64,000 nt of DNA from CAVSIS01 sp963814875 (GCA_963814875.1 CAWFFJ010000035.1:1-64000), one strand, 5' to 3'; shown: positions 1 through 7,197, counted from the first letter of the stretch. Notes: generated from the sequence alone by a model not told the origin. Numbers and translations are program-made.

Positions 1-258
1 GGCGAGGTTGTAGACACCCGGGATGTCATCACGTTCGAAGGAACGAGCGTCGACGAGATCGAAGAGGCGTTCCGTGAGTCGGTGGATGACTATCTCGATT
101 TTTGCGAGCAACGCGGGGAGCCCCCAGATAGGCCGTTCTCCGGACTGCTCATGGTCCGTCTCCCGCCTGATTTGCACCGCCAGCTCTTCATTCAAGCGCG
201 CCGTGCCGGCAAGAGCCTCAATCAGCTTATTGCAGAGCGGCTGTCAAAGGCCGGCTAA
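1..258 (+). CDS. HicB-family antitoxin, C-terminal part (5' end cut by window edge)
   Basis: Frame 1 is open from the first base to TAA at 256-258, giving 85 residues with no start codon in view. The middle carries the HicB-like acidic stretch (VDEIEEAFRESVDDYLDFC) and the end a ribbon-helix-helix-like tail (LPPDLHRQLFIQARRAGKSL then NQLIAERL). Antitoxins of this family neutralise the HicA mRNA interferase and repress their own promoter. HicA would lie upstream, outside the window. A toxin-antitoxin unit at the edge of a cassette-like array is typical, since such genes stabilise mobile DNA. The family call rests on the two motif blocks together. Confidence 0.75.
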   Translation, partial: GEVVDTRDVITFEGTSVDEIEEAFRESVDDYLDFCEQRGEPPDRPFSGLLMVRLPPDLHRQLFIQARRAGKSLNQLIAERLSKAG

Positions 259-758
259 CTGCTCGTTCCCTTTAGGCGAGAAGTCAAGATTCATAGATTG
301 TGGATGGTGCGGCGGGCCGTCCGACTGGCGATGCTCCCTTTACGGGTGGGCCTCTCGAGCTGAGGGCGATCCTACTTTGTTGGCCATGTCGAGACGCCCC
401 TCGGGAGTGGCAGAGACGGTGCAGTCGGTCATCTTCCGAGGCAGTGACGAACGAGTTGGGCCCATGTCCCGAGGGGACCATCGCACCATCATGGGTCAGG
501 CTGCCTTGGCGATCTGGGACTCCAGACGAACACACGGCAACGGTGTCAGGTATCACAACCTGACAATGTTGAATATGCAGGGTTACCGGGCCGACAGTCG
601 TGGCACTTTCTGGAAAACCCGAGAGAAGGCAGCAGCGCCTTCTGCTACCGGACCGCCAGCTGCGGGTGGTCAGACGATTCCGACGATCTTCGCCAAATCG
701 TCGGAATCGTCTGGCCTCGCCCGCGATTGTCCAACTTGGCCGGACTACGGAGGCCCAA
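259..758. other. 500 bp without a recognisable gene
   Basis: Open frames here on both strands have no family signature and overlap each other. The only structure I see is the perfect palindrome at 671-713. The stretch may hold decayed cassette DNA between the HicB unit and the broken VOC gene. Confidence 0.5.
671..713. repeat. dispersed palindrome, copy 1 (perfect)
   Basis: Arms 671-687 and 697-713 are exact 17-bp reverse complements (CAGACGATTCCGACGAT) around the 9-nt loop CTTCGCCAA. The same hairpin recurs at 1255-1297 (degenerate), 3239-3283 and 4321-4363, always between units of the cassette-like region, and I found no copy beyond 4.4 kb. There is no T-tract, so it is not a plain intrinsic terminator. 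Confidence 0.9.
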
Positions 759-1160
759 ATGAAAGAGTCACAGGTATCGGAGGAATCTTCTTCAGCGCAA
801 ACGACCCTGTCGCACTGCGAGCTTGGTACAAGCGGCACCTTGGAATCGACGTCCAGCAATGGGGAGGCACCGCGTTCACCTGGACCGATGCAGCGGGAAA
901 TCCGACAAAGGGGGGAACGACCGTGTGGCGCATCGTGCCGCCTCCGCACTCGGTGAGCACTTCGCACCAAGCAAGTCTACCTTCATGGTGAATTATCGTG
1001 TCGGAGACTTGGCCGCTGTCCTCCAGGCGCTCCGGGACAAAGGATGTAGTCCTGGAGAAGATGGACGATTCTGAAGATGGGAAGTCGGGTCGGGTCATGG
1101 ACCCGAGGGAAACGAGGTCCAAATCGGGAGCCACCTCCGGGACAGTGGCTCAACGCCTGA
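759..1160 (+). pseudogene. VOC/glyoxalase-family gene broken by several frameshifts
   Basis: Pieces of one VOC-fold protein follow each other in different frames: RVTGIGGIFFSANDPVALRA with a later TVWRI; then FAPSKSTFMVNYRVGDLAAV; then VLEKMDDSEDGKSGRVMDP; then EGNEVQI; and finally EPPPGQWLNA with TGA at 1158-1160. Each junction needs a one-base change, including one right after the ATG at 759, which has the ribosome site GGAGG upstream. These pieces match, in order, the N-terminal strand, substrate-loop and C-terminal metal-ligand strand of small glyoxalase-like proteins. About five indels in 400 bp is far above the rest of the window, so this is probably a genuinely dead cassette. An attC-like site follows 15 bp after the stop. 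Confidence 0.7.
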
Positions 1161-1175
1161 GACCCAGATGCCTAC

Positions 1176-1230
1176 GCCTAGCGAAGAAGGGCTTGGTGCG
1201 CGCGAGCCGCGGCAGAAGCCAGTGTTTAGC
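1176..1230. other. attC-like recombination site A
   Basis: Degenerate core GCCTAGC (1176-1182) and GTTTAGC (1224-1230) flank inner arms AAGGGCTTGGTGCG and CCGCGGCAGAAGCC that can pair with bulges. The segment is clearly homologous to site C at 5468-5524, base for base over most of its length. Both cores depart from RYYYAAC/GTTRRRY by one position, so it may be inactive. Confidence 0.55.
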
Positions 1231-1254
1231 TGAATCCGGATCGGTACCAGGTCG

Positions 1255-1297
1255 AGGATTCCGATGCATCTTCTTCAAATCGGTCGGAATCGTCTGA
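1255..1297. repeat. dispersed palindrome, copy 2 (degenerate)
   Basis: The right arm (GGTCGGAATCGTCTGAC) is well kept, while the left arm (GGATTCCGATGCAT) has several mismatches to the perfect copy at 671-713. It lies directly after attC-like site A, as copy 4 does after site B. Confidence 0.7.
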
Positions 1298-1545
1298 CGT
1301 GGCATGGTCAGAGAACGGTGTGACGTACTTCTGATGTTGGCCGTGTTGCGTGCCATGTACGGAACCTGACGAGTTTCTTGCCCTCGTTGCGTGACAAGAG
1401 CCGAGAGAATGGCAGAGGATTCAATGCATCGCAACGGCGATGGAGAAAACCCGGAATCGTCAGGTTGTCGTGAGGAGGCAGCGGTCTTTGAGTGGACCCT
1501 GAATCGTCCGAAACTGACACAGGTTCGGCGAAACGGAGGTAACAA
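1298..1545. other. gene-free leader before the OmpA-like gene
   Basis: With site A and palindrome copy 2 this completes a 385-bp gap. I see no coding signature. The end carries the ribosome site ACGGAGG before the ATG at 1546. Confidence 0.5.
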
Positions 1546-2393
1546 ATGATACGTGGTGCGACTCGAGTGGCAATCGCGGGCTTGGCGGCTGTTCTGGCGG
1601 CGAGTATTGGGTACGCGCAACAGGATCGGGAGGGGTGTAAGGACTACCCGTTGCTGTCCCGCATGAGTGGCTTCTACATCAAGAGCTGCAGGGATGAGCC
1701 TTTCAATAGCTACAAGTTCCACGATTCGAAAGGGAGCCGAAGCAATGTGGTTGAAGGCCATCTGACGTTCCTGGAGTACGCAAAACCAGGGGACGCCCAA
1801 GGGAGCACCAGGCTCGAGATGATTCGAAACTACACCAACGCGGTCAAGGCAATCGGCGGAGAAGTGCTCTACGAGGGTCGCTACTCCGCCACAATGAAGG
1901 TTCTCGTAGGGGGGCGCGAGGTGTGGGTCGAGGTACTACCGGGGCCCAGCCATTCCTATCAGGTCTACATCGTCGAGAAACAGGCGATGGAGCAGCAGGT
2001 GGTCGCCGATGCGGCTGCCCTGCTCGCCGACCTGAACAGTGTTGGGCACACCGTGCTGCACGGTGTGCTCTTCGACACCGACGAGGCCGTGGTCAAGCCC
2101 GAGTCAGAGCCTGCCTTGACCGAGATTGCGAAGCTCCTCCGCGACAACCCGAGCATGACCGTGTTCATCGTCGGCACACCGACATGTCGGGAGACCTCGA
2201 GCACAACTTGGACCTCTCGAACCGGCGCGCCGCCGCAGTGGTCGAGGCCCTCGCTTCCAAGCACGGCATCTCTCGCGACCGGCTGACGCCTCGCGGCGTG
2301 GGACCTCTCGCCCCTGTCGCGTCCAACGATAGTGAGGACGGCCGGACGTTGAACCGCCGGGTCGAGTTGGTAAGAGGTAGCGGCTCGGCCTAG
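1546..2393 (+). CDS. OmpA-family peptidoglycan-binding envelope protein, one frameshift near 2178
   Basis: A signal peptide (MIRGATRVAIAGLAAVLAAS) leads into a mature N-terminal region with the pattern CKDYPLLSRMSGFYIKSC, which I know from many OmpA/MotB-type proteins. The C-terminal OmpA domain runs from VLFDTDEAVVKPES through DLSNRRAAAVVEAL to TLNRRVELV, with the usual peptidoglycan-contact residues. The frame is lost at about 2178, where VFIVGH should continue as TDMSGDLEHNLDLS; one missing base restores a full-length product of about 282 residues ending at 2393. ACGGAGG precedes the start. Both halves are well conserved, so this may be an assembly indel rather than a dead gene. It sits alone between cassette-like repeats and probably anchors the outer membrane to the wall. 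Confidence 0.8.
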
Positions 2394-2606
2394 GCGCGAT
2401 CGCTCTTCGCATCGGCGCCCTGACCGTAACCGTGCCAGGCACGTCATATGACGTTAACGGTATTCAGGTTAGGCGAAGACCCGGGAGTAGGGGTCAATCA
2501 TGAAAAGCGGGCCCGGCCGTTCCGGTAGGTTTCGGGCCTGCAAAGACTGCTGCTCGGCGCGACGGGGCGATGGGGGAGCCCCATGACGCACCCTGCAGGT
2601 TTCGAT

Positions 2607-2623
2607 TTGACACACGCAGAAGG
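2607..2623 (+). repeat. cassette leader element, partial third copy
   Basis: TTGACACACGC followed directly by AGAAGG matches the ends of the 34-bp leader at 3825-3858 and 5034-5067 with the middle GGCCTCAT missing. It lies 14 bp before the start of the YdeI-like gene, as the other copies precede their genes. Confidence 0.45.
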
Positions 2624-2636
2624 TAGCGATCGAAGC

Positions 2637-3221
2637 ATGAAGCCCACGTTCTTCCCGACTGCATCGGCATTCCGACAGTGGCTCACGAAACACCACGCGA
2701 CCGAGCGGGAGCTGTTGGTCGGTTTCTTCAAGAAGGGCTCGGGCGAGCCAAGCATCACCTGGCCCGAATCGGTCGACGAAGCGCTGTGTTTTGGCTGGAT
2801 CGACGGAATCCGTAAGCGAATGGATGATCGAAGCTACACCATTCGTTTCACGCCTCGGAAGCCCGCGAGCATCTGGAGCAAGGTGAACATCTCACACGCT
2901 CAAGAGCTCATCGACCAAGGCCGCATGCAACCCGCGGGCTTGGCTGCCTTCGAGCTGCGGCGGGAGAACAGATCCGGTGTCTACTCGTACGAACAACGAA
3001 GGCCCCAGCTCGAACCTCCCTACGACCAGATGCTCAAAGAGGACGAGGGTGCCTGGAACTTCTTCCAATCACAGCCGCCCTCGTATCGGAAGGCTGTCAG
3101 TTGGTGGGTCGTCAGCGCCAAACGCGAAGACACACGGCTAGCGCGCCTTGAAAAGCTCAGGGTCTACTCCGCCAAGGGTCAACGAATCCCGGAGTTCTTG
3201 TCGGGGAAGACCTCTCGATGA
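2637..3221 (+). CDS. YdeI/OmpD-associated family protein
   Basis: The 194-residue product starts MKPTFFPTASAFRQWL and contains the family hallmarks GFFKKGSGEPSITWPESVDE, ALCFGWIDGIRKRMDD, TPRKPASIWSKVN and a C-terminal VYSAKGQRIPEFL. These small cytoplasmic proteins are widespread, and one member was linked to resistance to polymyxin or bacteriocins; the biochemical role is not established. I start at the ATG at 2637 because family members begin a few residues before the FP motif. An upstream ATG at 2583 would add 18 residues that read through a repeated leader element. The gene stands alone in the cassette-like region and is followed by palindrome copy 3. Confidence 0.85.
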   Translation: MKPTFFPTASAFRQWLTKHHATERELLVGFFKKGSGEPSITWPESVDEALCFGWIDGIRKRMDDRSYTIRFTPRKPASIWSKVNISHAQELIDQGRMQPAGLAAFELRRENRSGVYSYEQRRPQLEPPYDQMLKEDEGAWNFFQSQPPSYRKAVSWWVVSAKREDTRLARLEKLRVYSAKGQRIPEFLSGKTSR

Positions 3222-3238
3222 CGAATCCGGTCCCAAGT

Positions 3239-3283
3239 GAGGCGATTCCGACGATCTTCGCCAAATCGTTGGAATCGTCTGAC
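3239..3283. repeat. dispersed palindrome, copy 3
   Basis: The left arm GGCGATTCCGACGAT and right arm ATCGTTGGAATCGTC surround the same CTTCGCCAA loop as copy 1, with one mismatch (T for C) in the right arm. It begins 18 bp after the YdeI-like stop codon. Confidence 0.85.
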
Positions 3284-3366
3284 CTCGCAACGCATCGCGG
3301 TGCTAAGCTGAACGGCAGCCGCGGCCAGCCCTGGCTGAGCTGGCCGTCAGGTGTCAAGCGGACACC

Positions 3367-3670
3367 ATGAAGAACTCGCTTCTACGCGTTTCCATCCTCA
3401 TTTACTGCGCTCTACCTCGCTGCGGGCTGCGCCATGGTTATCGTCACTGCGTGCACGCAGGGTACGGGTTGGATGCATTTCAGTCTCTCCCAACTCGTCT
3501 TTATCTACGGCGCCCTCTTTACCCTGCCCCTTACGGTACTACTGTGGGTCGGATGGGCCGTGTTTCGGCGCCTCCAGTCGCCGCGGGCAGTCGCAGCGTA
3601 TGCTGCTTTCGCCATAGCTCTACCGTTCCTTTACGCCTTCGCTCTCATCTTCGCCCGCGCGCATGGATGA
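3367..3670 (+). CDS. small two-helix membrane protein, probable frameshift at its start
   Basis: The well-formed part reads ALYLAAGCAMVIVTACTQG and VFIYGALFTLPLTVLLWVGW, two hydrophobic segments, then a third at AAFAIALPFLYAFALIFA, ending at TGA 3668-3670. This frame opens just after a TGA at 3368. Removing one base after the ATG at 3367 would give MRTRFYAFPSSFTALYLAAG, a natural-looking N-terminus of about 100 residues in all. As it stands only the ATG at 3434 gives an uninterrupted 78-residue product. I do not recognise the family. It is probably an inner-membrane protein carried on a cassette-like unit. Confidence 0.5.
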
Positions 3671-3824
3671 GGTCCGCATCGGTGCCTCTATAGGAAGTCA
3701 AGAGGAAGCCGCCCGGAGCTGACACAGTTCCCTCGGTTGGCTTCAACCGTGCTTTAGCCTCGCCGAATGGACGACCAGGGAGAGATGCTTGACCAGCATC
3801 AAGACCGCAGGCCAGGCCGACAAC

Positions 3825-3858
3825 GACTACCGCTTGACACGCGCGGCCTCATAGAAGG
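3825..3858 (+). repeat. cassette leader element, copy 1
   Basis: This 34-bp block (GACTACCGCTTGACAC then RCGCGGCCTCATAGAAGG in shared form) is 33/34 identical to 5034-5067, upstream of the cupin gene. Here it ends 15 bp before the VOC start. TTGACA looks like a -35 box, but no -10 lies at normal spacing. In one frame both copies read DYRLT(R/H)AAS followed by a stop, so they could also be the tail of a lost coding sequence. Confidence 0.7.
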
Positions 3859-3873
3859 TCGCAGGAGGAAGCT

Positions 3874-4263
3874 ATGAAGCGCACTTGGACAATCATCGGC
3901 GTCGCTGATGTTGCCCGCAGCTTTAAGTGGTATCAGTCGCTATTTGGTCAGCAGGAAACGAAACCCGCTCATGATGACTTTGGGCAAATCCTAGACACGG
4001 ATGGGACGGTCTTGCTTTGCCTTCACCAATGGGGAGCCCATGAACACCCGCCGCTGACCAGTCCCGACAATGGTCAGCCCGGTAATGGACTCCTCTTGTT
4101 TTTTCGCGTGGACGACTTCAATGAAGCGCTGCTTCGAGCGCGCGTACTTGTCGCTGAACTGGAAGGCGAACCCCATTTGAACCCCAATACCGGCACCAGG
4201 GAATTCGCACTCATTGATCCCGATGGGTATTACGTCATGGTCAGTTCGCTGGATGCGGCCTAA
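3874..4263 (+). CDS. VOC-family (glyoxalase/bleomycin resistance-like) protein
   Basis: The 129-residue product is a single vicinal-oxygen-chelate domain made of two beta-alpha-beta-beta-beta halves. It has VADVARSFKWYQSLFG near the N-terminus, ILDTDGTVLLCLHQWG at the end of the first half and FALIDPDGYYVMVSS at the C-terminal strand. In this superfamily such domains bind a divalent metal or sequester drugs, but the substrate cannot be read from sequence. GGAGGAAGCT provides a strong ribosome site for the ATG at 3874. Its stop codon TAA (4261-4263) is embedded in the core of attC-like site B, which is the usual arrangement for a gene cassette. Confidence 0.85.
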   Translation: MKRTWTIIGVADVARSFKWYQSLFGQQETKPAHDDFGQILDTDGTVLLCLHQWGAHEHPPLTSPDNGQPGNGLLLFFRVDDFNEALLRARVLVAELEGEPHLNPNTGTREFALIDPDGYYVMVSSLDAA

Positions 4264-4313
4264 CGAAGAACGGCTTCATGCCGTGCGGAGCCGTGGGACA
4301 GGCCTACCTCCGT
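4258..4313. other. attC-like recombination site B (right end damaged)
   Basis: A good left core GCCTAAC (4258-4264) is followed by GAAGAACGGCTTCATGCCG and the partner arm AGCCGTGGGACAGGCC, aligned with site C at 5468. No GTTRRRY right core is present; palindrome copy 4 starts a few bases later and may have replaced it. Confidence 0.55.
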
Positions 4314-4320
4314 GCCTGGT

Positions 4321-4363
4321 CAGACGATTCCGACGATCTTCGCAAAATCGTCGGAATCGTCCG
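4321..4363. repeat. dispersed palindrome, copy 4
   Basis: The left arm 4321-4337 is identical to copy 1. The right arm 4347-4363 differs from copy 1 only at its end (GTCCG for GTCTG). The loop is CTTCGCAAA. It follows attC-like site B directly. Confidence 0.88.
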
Positions 4364-4404
4364 ACCTGGCAAAGGACTGCATATCGTACCCTGGGTAGAG
4401 CATC

Positions 4405-4565
4405 GTGGACGCCGGCTCTATAGATCTCGACACATTGCTCACAAGAACTCGGCACGCGCAGTCGGAGGTTCGTTTTCGCGACGCTGTAAAGCCTACAGCC
4501 GAAAGGGCTGGCGCATCTTTCATGGACGCCCGACGGGGTTCGTTGTGAACATTCCGACCGCTTGA
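4405..4565 (+). pseudogene. possible remnant of a small hypothetical gene
   Basis: From a GTG at 4405 the frame reads DLDTLLTRTRHAQSEVRFRD then AVK. One missing base near 4490 would let it continue as AYSRKGWRIFHGRP to TGA 4563-4565. The first block resembles the N-terminus of a family of hypothetical proteins I have seen with D-L-L-x-R-T-x-H-x-Q-S, but the match is short. It may be chance. Confidence 0.25.
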
Positions 4566-4583
4566 TTTTAGAGGAGACGCAGC

Positions 4584-4976
4584 ATGGACCGATTCACGGG
4601 CGGTTGCCTTTGCGGAAACGTCCGAATTGTGGCGTCGGGACTCCCATACCGGGTCGGCCTTTGTCACTGTCTGGACTGCCGCAAGCATCATGGGGCCCTA
4701 TTTCACGCTTCCGCGGTGTTCCCTCAGGATGCGGTGACGATCGATGGCGAAACACGCGACTACGCCGGGCGGTTCTTCTGTCCCCGCTGCGGCTCGTCCG
4801 TTTTCGGGCGCACCGCAGACGAAATCGAAGTGAACCTAGGATCCCTGGATACCCCTGACCAACTGATGCCAACCTACGAAAGCTGGATCGTCCGTCGCGA
4901 GTCCTGGTTGCCGCCGTTTCCGCTCACGAGACGATACGAGCGCGATCGTGACGCCACGGGTCGCTTTGAGGAGTAG
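4584..4976 (+). CDS. GFA family (CENP-V/GFA domain) zinc-binding protein
   Basis: The 130-residue product has the complete cysteine set of the GFA fold: GGCLCGNVR at the N-terminus, CHCLDCRKHHG near residue 30, and FFCPRCGSSVFG near residue 70. These residues bind two zinc ions in family structures. Some members act on S-hydroxymethylglutathione in formaldehyde detoxification, though most are uncharacterised and the substrate is unknown here. GAGGAGAC lies 8 bp before the ATG. It is a single-gene unit between palindrome copy 4 and the leader repeat of the cupin gene. Confidence 0.9.
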   Translation: MDRFTGGCLCGNVRIVASGLPYRVGLCHCLDCRKHHGALFHASAVFPQDAVTIDGETRDYAGRFFCPRCGSSVFGRTADEIEVNLGSLDTPDQLMPTYESWIVRRESWLPPFPLTRRYERDRDATGRFEE

Positions 4977-5033
4977 GTGGCACGCATCGGTGGGCAGAGG
5001 ATTGAGTTGACGACTACCCAAACGGGAGAGAAG

Positions 5034-5067
5034 GACTACCGCTTGACACACGCGGCCTCATAGAAGG
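5034..5067 (+). repeat. cassette leader element, copy 2
   Basis: 33/34 identical to 3825-3858 and ending 27 bp before the cupin ATG. The in-frame sequence upstream (GTG 4977, then ELTTTQTGEKDYRLTHAAS, stop) also resembles the one before copy 1 (LTSIKTAGQADNDYRLTRAAS split by a few residues), so similarity extends about 60 bp. Confidence 0.7.
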
Positions 5068-5094
5068 CCCTGGAACTTCAGAGAGGAGAGCACG

Positions 5095-5439
5095 ATGAGC
5101 AACGAACAGGTCGCACCTGAGACGAAAGGTGTTACGGTGGAGTTACTTGCGACGGTTGACCTTGGCCCTGAGATCGAGGGCATGGCAGGGCGCCGACTTC
5201 GAATGCGTATGGTGACCATCGAGCCTGGAGGCGTCTTCGGCCCGATTCACGACCATAAAGGCAGACCAGGTACCGTGTACATACTGCAAGGAACGATCAC
5301 TGACCATCGAAATGGAGTCGCTACGGACTATGGGCCGGGAGTGGGCTGGCCCGAGGATAGGAACACCACACACTGGCTTGAGAACAAAGGAACGACTCCG
5401 GCGGTGGAGATCTCGGTCGATATAGTCAGGCAAGAGTAA
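5095..5439 (+). CDS. small cupin-domain protein
   Basis: The 114-residue product is a single cupin barrel. Motif 1 is seen as PGGVFGPIHDHKGRPGTVYI with its two histidines, followed by LQGTITDHRNG, and the C-terminal motif as NTTHWLENKGTTPAVEIS. Cupins of this size bind a metal through His/Glu residues and range from isomerases to binding proteins, so the reaction cannot be assigned. GAGAGGAG precedes the ATG. attC-like site C begins 29 bp after the stop, consistent with a complete cassette. Confidence 0.85.
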   Translation: MSNEQVAPETKGVTVELLATVDLGPEIEGMAGRRLRMRMVTIEPGGVFGPIHDHKGRPGTVYILQGTITDHRNGVATDYGPGVGWPEDRNTTHWLENKGTTPAVEISVDIVRQE

Positions 5440-5467
5440 GCTCAGGCCCGACATCTAACACGGTCGG

Positions 5468-5524
5468 GTCTAACGAAGAAGGGCTTGGTGCCGCACGGAG
5501 CCGCGGCACAAGCCTGTGTTGAAC
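5468..5524. other. attC-like recombination site C (best preserved)
   Basis: Core R'' GTCTAAC (5468-5474) fits RYYYAAC and core R' GTTGAAC (5518-5524) fits GTTRRRY. Between them GGGCTTGGTGCCGC pairs with GCGGCACAAGCC, leaving one extrahelical base, around CACGGAGCC. This is the architecture of an integron attC (59-base element), 57 bp long. No integron integrase gene is visible in the window. Confidence 0.7.
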
Positions 5525-5925
5525 TCAATCCGTGCGGGGATTTTGCGGCACTGGGTCATCAACGGTCTTCAGCGGGTCGAGCGATGAGGATGCGGGCGCA
5601 GCTGTGGCGCAGTCGAGAGCGATGCGGGCGCACGAGGCGTGCGAGCGGGGGCCGACCGGCGCGTCTGTCGGGAGCCAGGGGGCGGCAGGGAGAGGCGCCG
5701 GGAGCGTTGGGGCAAGTGCAATTCTCCCGGCGAATTGCACTGCGCGCTCATGACGCTTCCCTTTCCAGGCGACGGGCTCTATCCGTCGACCTACCAGGGG
5801 AGGTGGCTCTCCAAACCTCAGCGCGTCACTTCAGCTCGAAGTCTCCAGGTGCAGGGTGGGGCTCACTCTGCCCGTTGTGGCGGACGCGACACGTGAGGGG
5901 AAAAGCGCGGTGCTACCCTCGGGCG
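5525..5925. other. gap between cassette region and fxsA; holds a 10-bp palindrome
   Basis: No coding signature. An exact inverted repeat AGTGCAATTC (5715-5724) / GAATTGCACT (5732-5741) with loop TCCCGGC lies in the middle. This seems to be the right-hand border of the accessory region. Confidence 0.55.
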
Positions 5926-6372
5926 ATGTTCGTTCGGCTGCTGCTGCTGTTCACCGTGGTGCCGATCGTCGAGCTGGTCCTGCTGGTCGAGATCGGGCGC
6001 TACGTCGGCCTGCTCCCGACGCTGGCCATCGTGCTGCTGACCGGCGCGCTCGGCGCCTCGCTCGCGCGGTGGCAGGGGCTGGCCACCCTGCAGAGAGTGC
6101 AGCGGGAGATGGCGGAGGGCCGGGTACCGGCCGGCGCCCTGATGGACGGCCTGCTGATCCTGCTCGCCGGGGCGCTGCTGATCACCCCGGGGCTGCTGAC
6201 CGACGCAACCGGCTTCCTACTGCTCATCCCGCCGGTCCGGATCGCCCTGCAGAGGGTCGTCACGCGGGCCATCCGCCGGCGGATGCAGGCCCAAGGCACT
6301 CCAGGTGGCGTCGTCCTCGACACGAGCTGGTCCGCGGACGACGATCCGGGCCGCGACGGCCGGCGACCGTGA
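5926..6372 (+). CDS. fxsA: FxsA family membrane protein
   Basis: The 148-residue product starts MFVRLLLLFTVVPIVELVLL and shows the FxsA pattern: EIGRYVGLLPTLAIVLLTGA with LGASLARWQG, a cytoplasmic stretch RVQREMAEGRVPAGALMDGL, then LLIPPVRIALQRVV. Three to four membrane segments and a charged tail are usual for the family. In E. coli FxsA overexpression counteracts exclusion of phage T7 by F plasmid; its normal role is unknown. The ATG at 5926 is chosen because it begins the conserved first helix. The longer upstream frame has no family match. Confidence 0.88.
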   Translation: MFVRLLLLFTVVPIVELVLLVEIGRYVGLLPTLAIVLLTGALGASLARWQGLATLQRVQREMAEGRVPAGALMDGLLILLAGALLITPGLLTDATGFLLLIPPVRIALQRVVTRAIRRRMQAQGTPGGVVLDTSWSADDDPGRDGRRP

Positions 6373-6394
6373 CGGCCGGACGTTTTCTCTGGAG

Positions 6395-6541
6395 CTACTC
6401 CGCGGAGATGAACACAGCGTCTCCCGAAACGTTGTCGAACACCGACGCGTAGGCTAAGGAGAGCGCGCCGGGCGTCGCGCTGGTGACGGTGGCGTAGCCG
6501 TCCGTCACCAGGCTCGATGTCAGCAGCGTGAAAACCCGACT
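6395..6541 (-). pseudogene. C-terminal remnant of the recurring secreted 'NWRTDLEVHN' module
   Basis: On the minus strand the frame reads SSLVTDGYATVTSATPGALS then LAYASVFDNVSGDAVFI and a stop at 6395. This is the same tail seen in the large protein at 27858 (FFAYASVVDNRTGDPVLVPA) and in the protein at 53270. Nothing of the rest of the module is left upstream, so it is a truncated leftover. Confidence 0.65.
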
Positions 6542-6614
6542 CAGCTGAGTTGACTCGTGCGGGACTGGAACACAAGCCGTTGTCCGTCGGTTCTCGCCCG
6601 CAGGAGACACGACC

Positions 6615-7139
6615 ATGGCGCATCATTCGATTCTGGGCGGCAGTCTTGTGCTGGCCGCGTTGCTCGTCGCCCCCGCCTGGGCCGGCGACGGCGGGGAGCG
6701 CATCCTGCGCAAGGAGATCACGATCCACACCTCGCTCGACCGTGTGTGGCATTCTTGGACCACGGCCGACGGGCTCGCACCGGTGTCGCAGAAGTCCAAC
6801 GTCGAGCTGCGGGTGGGCGGGTCCTACGAGTGGTTCCTGAGCGGCGAGCCCGACGAGAACGGGCTCGTCGGCGGGCAGGGCAGCAAGGTGCTGGCCTTCC
6901 TGCCCCAGGAGGTCCTTGCCTTCGACTGGACGTTCCCTCCCTCGGTCCCGACGCTGCGGGCCGCCCGCGCCAAGACCCAGGTCGTCGTCCAGTTTGACCA
7001 GCCCGAAGAGGGCGTGGTGCGGGTGCGCTTCGCCCAGCTCGGGTGGCAGGAAGGCGAAGACTGGGACCGGGGCTACGCCTACTTCGACAAGGCGTGGGAC
7101 TGGGTGCTCGCCGAAATGAAGAAGAACCTCGAACGCTGA
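6615..7139 (+). CDS. secreted SRPBCC (AHSA1-like) domain protein
   Basis: A clear signal peptide (GGSLVLAALLVAPAWAG) is followed by one START-like domain of about 150 residues: ILRKEITIHTSLDRVWHSWT at its first strand and helix, LRVGGSYEWFLSGEP in the sheet, and a long C-terminal helix GYAYFDKAWDWVLAEMKKNL. The fold binds hydrophobic ligands in a cavity; no catalytic function can be assigned. Export of this domain is less common than the cytoplasmic form. CAGGAGA lies just before the ATG. It converges on prolyl oligopeptidase. Confidence 0.85.
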   Translation: MAHHSILGGSLVLAALLVAPAWAGDGGERILRKEITIHTSLDRVWHSWTTADGLAPVSQKSNVELRVGGSYEWFLSGEPDENGLVGGQGSKVLAFLPQEVLAFDWTFPPSVPTLRAARAKTQVVVQFDQPEEGVVRVRFAQLGWQEGEDWDRGYAYFDKAWDWVLAEMKKNLER

Positions 7140-7147
7140 TCGTTCCT

Positions 7148-7197
7148 CGAGCTTCTGGTCGTCAGCGAGATCCGAGCTTCTGATCGTCAGCGAGATC
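7148..7197. repeat. 25-bp tandem duplication at the 3' end of prolyl oligopeptidase
   Basis: Units 7148-7172 and 7173-7197 (CGAGCTTCTGRTCGTCAGCG plus AGATC) differ at one base. The right unit holds the minus-strand stop codon TGA (7187-7189), and the left unit repeats it downstream. Confidence 0.9.

Noticed and set aside
284..970. Minus-strand frame of 228 codons opposite the VOC remnant
   Set aside because: Arg/Ser/Pro-rich composition, no motif, no ribosome site; an antisense shadow.
23..991. Long plus-strand frame of 322 codons
   Set aside because: Only its last third has similarity (VOC fragment). The first part is unlike any protein and overlaps the HicB-like gene in another frame.
3825..3858. 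TTGACA in the cassette leader as a sigma-70 promoter
   Set aside because: No -10 hexamer at 15-19 bp in either full copy.
4977..5062. 28-codon GTG ORF right after the GFA stop
   Set aside because: Starts at the base after the preceding stop with no ribosome site of its own; kept only as part of the leader-repeat observation.
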